Source of the DNA: an uncultured Halomonas sp.
GTDB lineage: Bacteria > Pseudomonadota > Gammaproteobacteria > Pseudomonadales > Halomonadaceae
Length of the DNA: 64,000 nucleotides
NCBI RefSeq assembly: GCF_947490095.1
Contig: NZ_CANLFS010000011.1
Coordinates: forward strand, 30,774 to 94,773
Direction of reading: 5' to 3'
The position numbers were made by a program, and so were the translations under genes. Positions 35,020-44,254 of the stretch are shown in pieces (positions within the stretch are counted from its first letter, which is position 1; every line of letters starts with the position of its first letter). Under the pieces are notes generated by a model. That model saw only the letters and a list, made by a program, of their open reading frames with translations. It did not search any database and was not told where the DNA came from.

Positions 35020-36312
35020 TCAGGCCGTGGCGGGCCTTCCCACCAGTTCCTCGAGGCAGGCGTCAATCATCGCCAGGCCCTCTTCCAGGACCTCGTCCTC
35101 GATGGTGACCGGCATCAGAAAACGCAGGGTGTTGCCGTAGAGGCCACAGGAAAGCAGGATCAGACCCTTCTCCCGGGCGCGCTTGCACAGCGCCGCCGCG
35201 AGGTCGGCATCCGGGGTGTGGCTAGCCTTGTCGGAGACGATATCGATCGCTGCCATGGCGCCCATATGGCGGCCGTTGTCGATGCAATCGAACTGTTGTT
35301 GCCATGTTTCGAACCGCTTGGCGAGCTTTTCCCCCAGGGCCTGACTCTTCTCGAGAATCTTCTCCTCTTCGAAGACGTCCAGCACCGCCAGCACGGCGGC
35401 GCAGGAGACCGGGTTGCCGGTATAGGTGCCGCCCAGGGAGTTGGGGCCGCAGGCGTCCATATGGGCGTCGGTGCCCACCACGGCGGAGATCGGCATGCCG
35501 TCTGCCATGCTCTTGGCCATGGTGATCAGGTCGGGCTCGACGCCGCTGTGCTCGATGGCGAACATCTTGCCGGTGCGGCCGAAGCCGGACTGTACCTCGT
35601 CGATGATCATCAGCATGCCGTGCTCGTCACAGAGGTCACGGATCGCCTTGAGGAAGCCGGCCGGTGCCGGATAGAAGCCGCCCTCGCCGAGCACCGGTTC
35701 GAGCACGATGGCCGCGGTATCGCGCGGGTTGGCATCGGTCTTGAGCGTCATCTTCAGTCCGCGCAGGGCCTCTTCCTCGCTGACCCCGTGATAGTCAACG
35801 GGGTAGGGGGCACGGAAGACGTTACCCGGCATGCTGCCGAAGTCGGTGGCGTAGGGGGCGACCTTGCCGTTCATGGCCATGGTCATGAAGGTGCGGCCGT
35901 GGTAGCCACCGTCGAAGCAGACCACGTTGTTCTTGCCGGTGGCGGCGCGGGCGACCTTGACCGCGTTTTCCAGTGCCTCGGCGCCGGAGTTGGCCAGCAT
36001 CACCTTGGCGTGGCCGCGTACCGGGGCGATCCGGCTGAGTCGCTCGGCCACCTTCACATAGCCCGCGTAGGGCATCACGGTCTGGCAGGTGTGCATCACG
36101 CGGTCGAGCTGCGCCTTGACCGCCTCGACCACCTTCGGATGACGGTGGCCGATGTTGAGTACGCCGATGCCGCCGGCGAAGTCGATGATGCGGTTGCCAT
36201 CGGCATCCCAGATCAGCGCATTTTCTGCGTGGTCGGCAAACTGGGTCGCCGGGCTGGCGGCGCCATCGGCGACAAACCGCTGCTTGAGGTCGTTGAGTTC
36301 TGCGTTGGTCAT
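35020..36312 (-). CDS. gabT: 4-aminobutyrate--2-oxoglutarate transaminase (GabT type)
   Basis: This 430-residue class III aminotransferase shows AENALIWDADGNRIIDFAGGIGVLNIGHRHPKVVEAVK, the GAEALENAVKVARAATGK and CFDGGYHGRTFMTMAM blocks, the cofactor-binding IIDEVQSGFGRTGKMFA and the PLP lysine in LITMAKSMADGMPISAV. It transfers the amino group of 4-aminobutyrate (or 5-aminovalerate and similar) to 2-oxoglutarate. The start at 36312 (MTNAELN) agrees with the family. No gabD is adjacent, so the exact omega-amino substrate is not certain. Confidence 0.9.
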   Translation of the reverse strand: MTNAELNDLKQRFVADGAASPATQFADHAENALIWDADGNRIIDFAGGIGVLNIGHRHPKVVEAVKAQLDRVMHTCQTVMPYAGYVKVAERLSRIAPVRGHAKVMLANSGAEALENAVKVARAATGKNNVVCFDGGYHGRTFMTMAMNGKVAPYATDFGSMPGNVFRAPYPVDYHGVSEEEALRGLKMTLKTDANPRDTAAIVLEPVLGEGGFYPAPAGFLKAIRDLCDEHGMLMIIDEVQSGFGRTGKMFAIEHSGVEPDLITMAKSMADGMPISAVVGTDAHMDACGPNSLGGTYTGNPVSCAAVLAVLDVFEEEKILEKSQALGEKLAKRFETWQQQFDCIDNGRHMGAMAAIDIVSDKASHTPDADLAAALCKRAREKGLILLSCGLYGNTLRFLMPVTIEDEVLEEGLAMIDACLEELVGRPATA

Positions 36313-36590
36313 GTGGCCTCCTGATGGTTGGCGAGCCGAGCCATTTCCGGCCGCCGGCACAGAGATATTCTAGTGCAAGGACGGCGTTCGGGCCGGGGAG
36401 AACCCGGTGCCTGATCCGGGCCGCCTCGGTGTGGCTGGCGTGGCCCAACCCAAGGGACAGTCGGCGGCGTTTTCCGTTACACTATGGCGCCTGAAATTGC
36501 GACGTCTGCCGATGCTCGCGCCGAACGGTCTGCACGCCGAATCCCCCTGCCGCCCTGGGCGGCTCCTGCGAAGCGATATCGAGGTGAGCC

Positions 36591-39056
36591 TTGATCGATC
36601 TCCTGAACGCCTGGTGGGCCCAGCAGCTGGTGCTGTGCGACTGGGCCTTCGACCCCGACCCTCTCAGCATAGCCCCGGAAGACGCCCGCGCGCGCCTGTC
36701 GATTCTGGAGGTGCCGGACCGTGGTGAGCTCGGATGGCGACTGCTGGAGTCCCTGGATACCGGCGGAGCCGATGCCGACCCGGCGAGGCTGCTGGCGGCG
36801 CTGGAACTGATCGCCCTGGCCGGCGCGGCGGGTTGGTTGGCCGAGGCTCAGGCCCGTGCCTGGGCCCATTGGCTGACCGGCGAGATCGTGGCCCATCATC
36901 GCGACCTGGATGCCTGGCTGGAGGCGCTGCGCCGCGCACGCAGCGACGCAGGCTGGGTGCGCGGCGATGATAACTTCGCGGAAGCCTGTGAGGCCTTAGC
37001 GGTTCTCGAACATGAGGGTGACGGCATTACCTGGGAGCATCTGGGCGAGTGGCTGGCGGTGCACGATCGTCCCGAGGCTCTCTGGCCCGGTAACGAGAGC
37101 GCCGCCGTCTGGCGGCTGCGTGCCGGCTTTGCGCCGGTACTGGCACTGCCCGCCGGCGACCAGGACTGGGCGGGCGTCGCCGAGTGGCTCGCCGCGAACT
37201 GGCAGGTGCATGGTCGAGAAGACCTGGTGCGTGCCCTGCTGTGGTTGGGCGCCCAGGGCGATCGTCAGGGATGGGACCTCGATGCCAGCCGGTTGCTGTC
37301 GCTCGACCATGATGCCCGCCGTGCCTGGTGCGATGGCCTGGAGTCGGGTGAGCAGCGCTATGGCCGCACGCTGATGGCGCTGCTCGAGCAGGGGGAGCCG
37401 TTGGAGTGGGCGGCCTGGGACTGGTTGCGCCTGGTGGACCTGGCCTGGGCGGGTGCCTGCCTCGGCTGGCTGCAGGCCGAAGAAGCCGAGGCCTTCGCCC
37501 TGCACGCCGCCGACCTGATTCAGCATCGCTACAGCGACTGGTCGGCCCTGGCCAGGGGCTTTCAGCGCGGGCGCAGCCTGTTCGAGGGACGCGACCTGCT
37601 GGATAGCTTCGCGGCCGATTGGCGACTGCTTTTGCACTCGCCGTTGAGCCCCTGGCGGGTGTCGTTGCAGGGATTGGTGGATGAAGCCCGGCTGGCGCCT
37701 GCCCGGGAGGCGATGCTTGGCTGGCGTGCCGGCCCCTGGCATTGGGTGATGGCGCTGGCGTCGGTGCGTGAGCCGGAACTGGCCACGCGTCAGGGAATCC
37801 CGGCGGCGGTCTCGCCGGCGCGCCGAGCCGATGCGCGCCGCTATCTCGCCGAGCACCTCGATCTGCACGCCGAGGAGGGCGTCGAGGCGCTGGTACGCTA
37901 CTGGCTGCCGGCCCAGGCGCATCACCTGAATCAGCTTGCCGCCGATGCGGCCCATGGGGCATTGCCGCCTGCCGAGACGCCTTTCGGGAAGGCCGACCCG
38001 GACATGCTGGCCCAGCGCAATGACTTGCGCACGGCCAGCCGTCACGCGGCCACCATCCATATGGCCGAGAAATACGCCTTCTATCTGCAGATGGCCTTCG
38101 ACAGTCATGACTTCGATGCCGAGGGGCTGGCGGCACTGGCCGAGGCGCTGCGGGGCTCGCTGTGCCGCTTCTACCCGGACGCCCGGCGCCTGCTGGAGGC
38201 CTGGGTCTGCTGGGATGCGTTACTGCCGGAGGAGGAGCAGCCGGCGCTGACCCCGGAGATCCGCTGGCACCTGGAGGACCCGGGTAGCCTCTTCCACTGG
38301 CTCGATTGGCGAGTCGACGAGTGGCACGAACCGGGGCCCCGGCCAAGGCTTTCACAGTTTACCGCGCTGTCGCTGGTGGGGCCCCTCAACAGCCCGCCCT
38401 GGAGCCTGCCGCATCGCGAGAGCGAGCGGGAAACGGTGGCCATTCGGGAATGGGTCGATGGTCACTTTGCCCTGCACTCCGCCGAGGAGCTGGTCGAGTT
38501 TGTTGATTTCCTGCTGGAGAGCGGTGATCGCCAGGAATATCAGATCAACTATGCCCCCTATACGCTCAACGCCGGGCGCCTCGCCTCGGAAATCGCGACC
38601 CTGGAGAGTGGCGAATGCAGTGACGAGGAGCGCACCCACCTGCTGCGGCTCCAGCGGGTTCGTGACAACGAGGATGGCTGCAACGATACCGACCTGATGG
38701 CCTGGGACCTGGCCCAGGCGGTGGACCTGGCCGTTGCGGGTCGCCAGTTGGGCTGGCTGGAGGCGGAGGCCTTCAATCGAGTGCTGGAGCGCGCCCATGG
38801 CCTGGCCGCGGGCCATTATTCCGGCTGGGAAGCCTACGCCCGTGGCTTCTATACGGGCTTCTCGTTCTTCATGGGCGACACTCCGGAGCGCGAGGGCTTT
38901 CTGGCCGGCCTGCGCCAGGCCCTGGTCGCCTGGTTGAGTGCCGCACCGCCCCTGGCCGGCCCCTGGGCCAGCCTGGAGTTTCCCGGTGCACGGCCGCGCC
39001 ACTGGGCGCCCATGCATATCGATACCCTGCCGGGGGACGCCCGCCTGCTGCACTGA
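36591..39056 (+). CDS. Large DUF1266-like repeat protein with TTG start
   Basis: The 821-residue protein has no signal or membrane segment and is rich in Trp, Leu and Ala. Two segments about 430 residues apart are clearly alike: residues 272-335 (WDWLRLVDLAWAGACLGWL...YSDWSALARGFQRGRSLF) and 701-763 (WDLAQAVDLAVAGRQLGWL...YSGWEAYARGFYTGFSFF), both fitting the DUF1266 pattern of E. coli YbeR/YbeU. A weaker third copy is around residues 66-121 (ELIALAGAAGWLAEAQARAW). The start is a TTG at 36591 behind GAGGTGA; no ATG or GTG fits better. Family function is unknown. Confidence 0.82.
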   Translation: MIDLLNAWWAQQLVLCDWAFDPDPLSIAPEDARARLSILEVPDRGELGWRLLESLDTGGADADPARLLAALELIALAGAAGWLAEAQARAWAHWLTGEIVAHHRDLDAWLEALRRARSDAGWVRGDDNFAEACEALAVLEHEGDGITWEHLGEWLAVHDRPEALWPGNESAAVWRLRAGFAPVLALPAGDQDWAGVAEWLAANWQVHGREDLVRALLWLGAQGDRQGWDLDASRLLSLDHDARRAWCDGLESGEQRYGRTLMALLEQGEPLEWAAWDWLRLVDLAWAGACLGWLQAEEAEAFALHAADLIQHRYSDWSALARGFQRGRSLFEGRDLLDSFAADWRLLLHSPLSPWRVSLQGLVDEARLAPAREAMLGWRAGPWHWVMALASVREPELATRQGIPAAVSPARRADARRYLAEHLDLHAEEGVEALVRYWLPAQAHHLNQLAADAAHGALPPAETPFGKADPDMLAQRNDLRTASRHAATIHMAEKYAFYLQMAFDSHDFDAEGLAALAEALRGSLCRFYPDARRLLEAWVCWDALLPEEEQPALTPEIRWHLEDPGSLFHWLDWRVDEWHEPGPRPRLSQFTALSLVGPLNSPPWSLPHRESERETVAIREWVDGHFALHSAEELVEFVDFLLESGDRQEYQINYAPYTLNAGRLASEIATLESGECSDEERTHLLRLQRVRDNEDGCNDTDLMAWDLAQAVDLAVAGRQLGWLEAEAFNRVLERAHGLAAGHYSGWEAYARGFYTGFSFFMGDTPEREGFLAGLRQALVAWLSAAPPLAGPWASLEFPGARPRHWAPMHIDTLPGDARLLH

Positions 39057-39106
39057 GGCAGTGCCCAGGGTCGCCATCCCCGTGTAGCTGGTTTATAGTC
39101 GCAATG

Positions 39107-39134
39107 TCGAATGAATGGCAATCGAATGAATGGC
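39107..39134. repeat. 13-bp direct repeat
   Basis: TCGAATGAATGGC at 39107-39119 and 39122-39134, separated by AA, in the 231-bp gap ahead of the NlpC/P60 gene. Confidence 0.9.
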
Positions 39135-39287
39135 TCCCCCTGTCGGGAGCCCTTGAACATAATGAGTCGCTGACAGGCTGTCATGCCAGTGCTACCGAGA
39201 ATTCCCGGGTGGCACCGCCCTGGTGTTGGCCTCCGTTCCCGGATCCTCGATGCCGGTGGGGCGGCTCGGAGAAGAGGTCCTTGCCGC

Positions 39288-39917
39288 ATGGTTGTTACCC
39301 CCTCGAGCCGTACCCTGTTGATTATCGTGTCGCTGGCCATGCTGGCCGGTTGTGCCTCGGGGGCACGCCATAGTGCCTCTCACGGTGTCGATGAGCCCTA
39401 TTTTGCCCGTGACATGCCGGGGCTACCCGGCGACTGGGATCCCATGATGTCGCGGGTGGACAACCCCATCCTCGAGGCGCGTCGGCTCGGCAATCCGCCG
39501 CCCACGCTGGTGCGCCAGGCCCTGCTGGCCCAGCATGAGCACTGGGTGGGGACTCCCTATCGCCTGGGGGGCACCTCACAGCATGGCGTCGATTGTTCGG
39601 CGCTGGTGCAGAATGTGTTCGCGGAGACCTTTCGGCTCAACCTGCCCAGGACCACGCGAGAGCAGGTGCGCGAGGGGAGCCCCGTCGCACGCGATGAGCT
39701 GGTCCCGGGCGATCTGGTGTTCTTCCGGCCGCCCGGCGCCTATCGCCACGTCGGTATCTTCATTGGCGACGGCCGCTTCCTGCATGCCTCCTCGTCCCGG
39801 GGCGTGATGATCTCGAAGCTGGATAACAGCTATTGGCGTCGCTATTACTGGCAGGCGCGGCGAGCCCTGGAACCGACAACTCTGGCCCAGCGCCTGCTGG
39901 CCGATACCGGCGCCTGA
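39288..39917 (+). CDS. NlpC/P60 family lipoprotein (peptidoglycan endopeptidase, NlpC/Spr-like)
   Basis: This 209-residue protein has a lipoprotein signal peptide with lipobox LAGC (Cys22). The NlpC/P60 domain starts at about residue 80 with HWVGTPYRLGGTSQHGVDCSALVQ, where Cys103 is the nucleophile, and the His is in YRHVGIFIGDGRFLHAS. Such enzymes cut gamma-D-Glu-DAP bonds or cross-links in the cell wall from the outer membrane. GAAGAGG precedes the ATG at 39288. Confidence 0.93.
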   Translation: MVVTPSSRTLLIIVSLAMLAGCASGARHSASHGVDEPYFARDMPGLPGDWDPMMSRVDNPILEARRLGNPPPTLVRQALLAQHEHWVGTPYRLGGTSQHGVDCSALVQNVFAETFRLNLPRTTREQVREGSPVARDELVPGDLVFFRPPGAYRHVGIFIGDGRFLHASSSRGVMISKLDNSYWRRYYWQARRALEPTTLAQRLLADTGA

Positions 39918-40020
39918 CCCCTCTGGCCTGTGGCCTTCGAGGCTCGTCATGATGGATGGGCGTAGCGCCCGCTTTCGATACGAAACATGCTGAAAACGCT
40001 AACCCCGCCCTGGAGGTAAT

Positions 40021-40665
40021 ATGCTCGATCGCTGGACCATGCCGATGAGCCAGGCGCTTCTGTCCAGGCTGGCTCGGGGCCTCGCGGCGCTCAAGGTGAG
40101 TCCCGATCAGCTGACGCTTGCGACCTTCCTGGTGGGCATGCTGGCATTGCCGCTGCTGGCCCTCGAATGGTACCTGCCGGCACTGGTGGCCATCCTGCTC
40201 AATCGCCTGGGAGACGGGCTGGACGGCACCCTGGCACGGCTTACGGGGGCGGCGAGTGATGCCGGGGGATTTCTGGATATCGGCCTGGACTTCGTCTTCT
40301 ATGGGGCGGTGGTGCTGGGCTTCGCCTTGGCCGACCCGCAAGCCAATGCCCTGGTGGCCGCTTTCCTGCTGTTTGCCTTCATCGGCAGCGGCACCTCTTT
40401 TCTGGCCTTCGCCATCATGGCCGCGCGCCATGGCCTGGAGCGGCCGCGCTTTCAGCAGAAGGCCTTCTATTATCTGCATGGCTTGACCGAGGGCACGGAG
40501 ACCGTGCTGGCCTTCGTGCTGTTCTGCCTGTTCCCCGGGCACTTTTCCTGGCTGGCGGTGCTGTTTGCCGCCGCCTGCCTGGTGACTACCGCCACCCGGC
40601 TGTGGGGCGGCTACCGTACCCTGAGGGCCCTGGGTGGGGAGGGCCCCGAGATCGACGACGCTTGA
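40021..40665 (+). CDS. CDP-alcohol phosphatidyltransferase family protein
   Basis: The 214-residue inner-membrane protein holds the complete catalytic motif of the family, D65-x2-D68-G69-x2-A72-R73-x8-G82-x3-D86-x3-D90, followed by four to five membrane segments. These enzymes swap CMP of a CDP-alcohol for another alcohol in phospholipid synthesis. Which product is made is unclear; it does not look like PgsA or PssA by length. TGGAGG is 7 nt ahead of the start. A 13-bp tandem repeat starts at its stop codon. Confidence 0.88.
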   Translation: MLDRWTMPMSQALLSRLARGLAALKVSPDQLTLATFLVGMLALPLLALEWYLPALVAILLNRLGDGLDGTLARLTGAASDAGGFLDIGLDFVFYGAVVLGFALADPQANALVAAFLLFAFIGSGTSFLAFAIMAARHGLERPRFQQKAFYYLHGLTEGTETVLAFVLFCLFPGHFSWLAVLFAAACLVTTATRLWGGYRTLRALGGEGPEIDDA

Positions 40666-40709
40666 AACGATGGCCTGAAACGATGACTTGAAACGATGGC
40701 CTGAAACGA
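40663..40709. repeat. 13-bp tandem repeat starting at the stop codon
   Basis: Units TGAAACGATGGCC, TGAAACGATGACT, TGAAACGATGGCC and partial TGAAACGA follow each other; the first TGA is the stop codon of the CDP-alcohol transferase gene. Confidence 0.9.
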
Positions 40710-40738
40710 CGAAGGGGCAGCCAATGGCTGCCCCTTCG
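40710..40738. terminator. Bidirectional terminator
   Basis: CGAAGGGGCAGCC (40710-40722) pairs perfectly with 40726-40738 around AAT, between convergent genes. Confidence 0.8.
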
Positions 40739-40782
40739 TGGAATCGGCTCCGGCCAGGGGAGCGATGCGTGGCGGCGAGCGT

Positions 40783-41265
40783 TTAGTGCTCCTGGCCGCC
40801 CTCGCCGTGCACGTGACCGTGCTCGGCTTCCTCGTCGCTGGCTTCGCGCACCGAGGCGACCTCGACGTCGAAGTTCAGGGTCTGGCCGGCCAGCGGATGG
40901 TTGCCATCGACGGTGACGGTATCGCCGCCGACCTGGGTCACGGTGACCATCAGCGGACCGCCTTCGGTCTGGGCCTGGAACTGCATGCCCGGCTCGATGC
41001 TCTCGACGCCCTGGAAGGCATCGCGCGGCACTTCCTGCACCAGCTGGTCCTGCTTCTCGCCATACCCTTCGGCGGGGGCTATGGTCGCGTTGAGCTTGTC
41101 GCCGGCGACGCGGCCCTCAAGCTCCTTCTCGAGGCCCGGAATGATGTTGCCGGCGCCGTGGAGGTAGGTCAGCGGCTCGCGGCCTTCCGAGCTGTCCAGC
41201 ACTTCACCTGCATCGTTGGTCAGAGTGTAGTGGAATGCGACAACGGAATTCTGCGCAATTTGCAT
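40783..41265 (-). CDS. slyD: FKBP-type peptidyl-prolyl isomerase, SlyD type
   Basis: The 160-residue protein has the SlyD layout: an FKBP domain (VVAFHYTLTNDAGEVLDSS, LTYLHGAGNIIPGLEKELEG) interrupted by an insert-in-flap domain (about 70-120), then VTVTQVGGDTVTVDGNHPLAGQTLNFDVEV and a short metal-binding C-terminal tail with several His (EHGHVHGEGGQEH). SlyD helps folding and supplies nickel. The tail is shorter than in E. coli and contains no cysteine. Confidence 0.93.
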   Translation of the reverse strand: MQIAQNSVVAFHYTLTNDAGEVLDSSEGREPLTYLHGAGNIIPGLEKELEGRVAGDKLNATIAPAEGYGEKQDQLVQEVPRDAFQGVESIEPGMQFQAQTEGGPLMVTVTQVGGDTVTVDGNHPLAGQTLNFDVEVASVREASDEEAEHGHVHGEGGQEH

Positions 41266-41485
41266 TATTGAAGAACCTTTCGGTGAGTGCGTGTCGGCAC
41301 ATGGTAACGCGGGAGGTGGATGCTGTCAGTGGCAATGGAGCATTTTCAGGCGTGGCGCCGTCATCCTGAACCGTGTTCACCCGCATCGCCGGCGGCCCTT
41401 GAAGTGCTTGCGTCACCCCGGTGCCGAGGCTAACCTAGCGACCTCGATGCTTCCACCGATGCTCAATTCATACCCGGAGTCTTCC

Positions 41486-41767
41486 ATGACAGAAGTCGTG
41501 ATCTGGTTGATCGCCTTCGCCGCGATCCTCGTTCTTTCCCTCAAGCGCTGGCCCTCGCTGAGCGCATCGCTCGACGGCATGCTGCCCCAGCCGATGAAGA
41601 CCGGCGGTGACAACAGCGTGGTCTGGAGCCTGGCCCTCGCCGTGCTCGGTGCGACCACCCTGGTGCGTCCCGTGGACGTTCTGATGACCGTCATCGTGCT
41701 GTGTATTCTGGCGCTGGTAGCCGTCAAGCTGGGCGGTTGGGCCATGAACAAGGTGGACCTCCACTGA
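41486..41767 (+). CDS. Small membrane protein, unknown function
   Basis: This 93-residue protein has three hydrophobic stretches (VVIWLIAFAAILVLSL at 3-18, SLALAVLGATTLV about 48-60, VLMTVIVLCILALVAVKLGGWAM about 64-86). I recognise no named family. Start at 41486 is preceded by CGGAG. It is divergent from slyD and ends at a strong terminator. Confidence 0.68.
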   Translation: MTEVVIWLIAFAAILVLSLKRWPSLSASLDGMLPQPMKTGGDNSVVWSLALAVLGATTLVRPVDVLMTVIVLCILALVAVKLGGWAMNKVDLH

Positions 41768-41808
41768 GTCGCCGGCCTGGCCGGCTGGCCAGGCCCCTGG
41801 TGATACGA

Positions 41809-41846
41809 CGAGAAAGGCCCGTGGAGTGATCCACGGGCCTTTCTCG
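41809..41846. terminator. Bidirectional 17-bp terminator
   Basis: Arms 41809-41825 and 41830-41846 (centre GTGGA GTGA TCCAC) pair perfectly; the plus strand arm ends in TTTCTCG. It separates the small membrane protein gene and the SlyB-like gene. Confidence 0.85.
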
Positions 41847-41900
41847 TGACTGCCTGGGGTAATGGTCAGCGTAATGGTCAGCGCGGTGGGTGCCGTGTCA

Positions 41901-42377
41901 TCAGTAGGGGGCGACGCTGATATTGCGGCCGCTGCCGATCAGGCGTACACGCTGGCCGACCTGGAAGGCCTGGTCAGACTTCTGCACGACCACGACGCTC
42001 ATGCCATCGTCGCGGCGAATCTCCATCTCCCAGGCGTTGACCCGGTTGGCCGACTCTTCGATCTTGCTGCCTGCCACGGTGCCGGCGATGGCACCCGCGG
42101 CGGTGGCCAGGGTGCGACCGGAGCCGCCGCCCACCTGGTTGCCCAACAGGCCACCGATCACGGCGCCGCCACCCGAGCCGATGATGCCGCCGGCGCGGCT
42201 CTCGGCCTGCACCTGTACCTGGCGCAGGGCCTGGATGGTGCCGAGGCGAACCGTCTGCTCGGCGCCGGCCTGGTTGCTGCTGTAGACATTGCCGCCCATG
42301 GAGGCGGTATTGGCGCAGCCGGCAAGCGTCAGGGCGCCGATGGCGAGCACGGGGAGAAGACGTTTCATGGGAATCAT
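41901..42377 (-). CDS. Glycine-zipper 2TM outer membrane lipoprotein (SlyB/Pcp-like)
   Basis: The 158-residue protein has a lipobox ALTLAGC with Cys near residue 21 and a glycine zipper (GGIIGSGGGAVIGGLLGNQVGGGSGRTLATAAGAIAGTVAGSKI), matching the SlyB/Pcp family of outer-membrane lipoproteins that stabilise the envelope. The C-terminal part (NAWEMEIRRDDGMSVVVVQKSDQAFQVGQRVRLI) is typical. Of two ATGs, 42377 is chosen for the AGGAGGT site 5-6 nt before it; the other, 42368, would lose three residues. Confidence 0.93.
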   Translation of the reverse strand: MIPMKRLLPVLAIGALTLAGCANTASMGGNVYSSNQAGAEQTVRLGTIQALRQVQVQAESRAGGIIGSGGGAVIGGLLGNQVGGGSGRTLATAAGAIAGTVAGSKIEESANRVNAWEMEIRRDDGMSVVVVQKSDQAFQVGQRVRLIGSGRNISVAPY

Positions 42378-42601
42378 GCTTGACCTCCTGGGGCGTTCAA
42401 CGAGAGCCGTGTCGTCACTGACTCCCAGCCGATTTGGCGAACGGTGTTCGCTAATTTGAGTTTACCCGGTACCGGCATGCTTGGCTAGCACCGGGCCATT
42501 GATCGCCGTTCATTCTAGCGTGTTGGCTCGCCAAGCAAAGTGAATCCCTACTTTAGCCAACAACAAGATGTTCGCAGTGTAGCCGACAGGATGCCCAAGG
42601 C

Positions 42602-42629
42602 AAAAAAACGGGGAGGCATGTGCCTCCCC
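42602..42629 (-). terminator. Intrinsic terminator of aceA
   Basis: GGGGAGGCA/TGCCTCCCC (42610-42629) followed on the minus strand by TTTTTTTG. It lies 32 bp past the aceA stop. Confidence 0.93.
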
Positions 42630-42661
42630 GCGTCCTGCGATCGTTCAGCGTATCATCCCGC

Positions 42662-44254
42662 CTAGAACTGATTCATGGTGTTGTCCCCGCCACCGGCCTT
42701 GAGGGCCGCGTCGCCGTGGAAGAACTCCTTGTGGTCGTCGCCGATATTGGAGCCGGCCATGTCCTGATGCTTGACGGTGGCGATGCCTTCACGGATCTCG
42801 CGGCGCTGCACGCCCTCCACGTAGGCCAGCATGCCCTCGTCACCGAAGTAGCCCTTGGCCAGGCTGTCGGTGGACAGCGCCGCGGTGTGGTAGGTCGGCA
42901 GGGTGATCAGGTGGTGGAAGATACCGGCATCGCGTGAGGCATCGCGCTGGAAGTTGCGTGTCCACTCGTCGGCCAGCTGGCCGAGCTCGGTGTCGTCGTA
43001 TTCCGGGCGCATCAGCTGGGCGCGATCGTAGCTGGAGACATCCTTGCCTTCCTGCTGCCAGGCGTCGAACACCTGCTGGCGGAAGTTCAGCGTCCAGTTG
43101 AAGGAGGGGCTGTTGTTGTAGACCAGCTTGGCATCGGGCACCGCCTCGCGAATGCGGTTCACCATGCCGGCAATCTGACCGACGTGCGGCTTCTCGGTCT
43201 CGATCCAGATCAGGTCGGCGCCGTTCTGCAGGCTGGTGATGCAGTCCAGCACGACGCGGTCTTCGCCGGTACCCGGCTTGAACTGGTAGAGGCCCGAGGC
43301 CAGGCGCTTGACCTTGACCAGCTTGCCATTCTGCTTGATCACGACGTCGCCGTTGTTGATGTCTTCCGCCTTCTCGATGACATCGCCGTCGAGGAAGCTG
43401 TTGTACTGGTCGCCCAGGTCGCCCGGCTCGTTGGTCACGGCGAGCTTCTGGGTCAGGCCGGCGCCCAGGGAGTCGGTGCGGGCAACGATGACGCCGTCGT
43501 CGACGCCGAGCTCCAAAAAGGCATAGCGCACGGCGTTGATCTTGGCCAGGAAGTCCTCGTGGGGCACGGTGACCTTGCCGTCCTGATGGCCGCACTGCTT
43601 CTCGTCGGAGACCTGGTTCTCGATCTGGATGCAGCAGGCGCCCGCCTCGATCATCTGCTTGGCCAGCAGATAGGTGGCCTCGGCATTGCCGAAGCCGGCG
43701 TCGATATCGGCGATGATGGGCACCACGTGGGTCTCGTGATTGTCGATCGACGCCTCGAGCTCGCTCACCCGGTCGCTGTCACCGGCCTGCTTGGCCTCTT
43801 CCAGGGCACGGAACAGGTGGTTGAGTTCCCAGGCATCGGCCTGGCGAAGGAAGGTGTAGAGCTCTTCGATCAGGCCCGACACGGAAGTCTTCTCATGCAT
43901 GGACTGGTCGGGCAGCGGGCCGAACTCGGAGCGCAGGGCGGCCACCATCCAGCCGGAGAGGTAAAGGTAGCGGCTCTTGGTGGTGCCGAAGTGCTTCTTG
44001 ATGGAGATCATCTTCTGCTGGCCGATGAAACCGTGCCAGCAACCCAGTGACTGGGTGTACTGGGCGCTGTCGGCGTCGTAGGCCGCCATGTCATTACGCA
44101 TGATCTTCGCGGTGTACTCGGCGATGTCCAGGCCGGTCTTGAAGCGGTTCTGGGCACGCATGCGCGCGGCGCTCTCGGGGCTGATGTCTGCCCACTTGCC
44201 CTGCATGGCTTCACGAAGCTGGGACAGTGCCTTGATATCTTGCTGGTATGACAT
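42662..44254 (-). CDS. aceA: Isocitrate lyase
   Basis: This 530-residue enzyme splits isocitrate to glyoxylate and succinate, the first step of the glyoxylate shunt used on acetate or fatty acids. The catalytic loop is K-Q-Cys221-G-H, inside IQIENQVSDEKQCGHQDGKVTVP. Other blocks are IIADIDAGFGNAEATYLLAKQMIEAGACC and YNNSPSFNWTLNFRQQ. The length is that of the long Pseudomonas-type subgroup rather than the 434-residue E. coli form. Both isocitrate dehydrogenases that compete for its substrate are encoded 6-9 kb away. Confidence 0.97.
   Translation of the reverse strand: MSYQQDIKALSQLREAMQGKWADISPESAARMRAQNRFKTGLDIAEYTAKIMRNDMAAYDADSAQYTQSLGCWHGFIGQQKMISIKKHFGTTKSRYLYLSGWMVAALRSEFGPLPDQSMHEKTSVSGLIEELYTFLRQADAWELNHLFRALEEAKQAGDSDRVSELEASIDNHETHVVPIIADIDAGFGNAEATYLLAKQMIEAGACCIQIENQVSDEKQCGHQDGKVTVPHEDFLAKINAVRYAFLELGVDDGVIVARTDSLGAGLTQKLAVTNEPGDLGDQYNSFLDGDVIEKAEDINNGDVVIKQNGKLVKVKRLASGLYQFKPGTGEDRVVLDCITSLQNGADLIWIETEKPHVGQIAGMVNRIREAVPDAKLVYNNSPSFNWTLNFRQQVFDAWQQEGKDVSSYDRAQLMRPEYDDTELGQLADEWTRNFQRDASRDAGIFHHLITLPTYHTAALSTDSLAKGYFGDEGMLAYVEGVQRREIREGIATVKHQDMAGSNIGDDHKEFFHGDAALKAGGGDNTMNQF

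Noticed and set aside
34999..36324. 441-codon plus-strand frame opposite gabT
   Set aside because: It is a complement shadow of the aminotransferase; no ribosome site and no recognisable domain.
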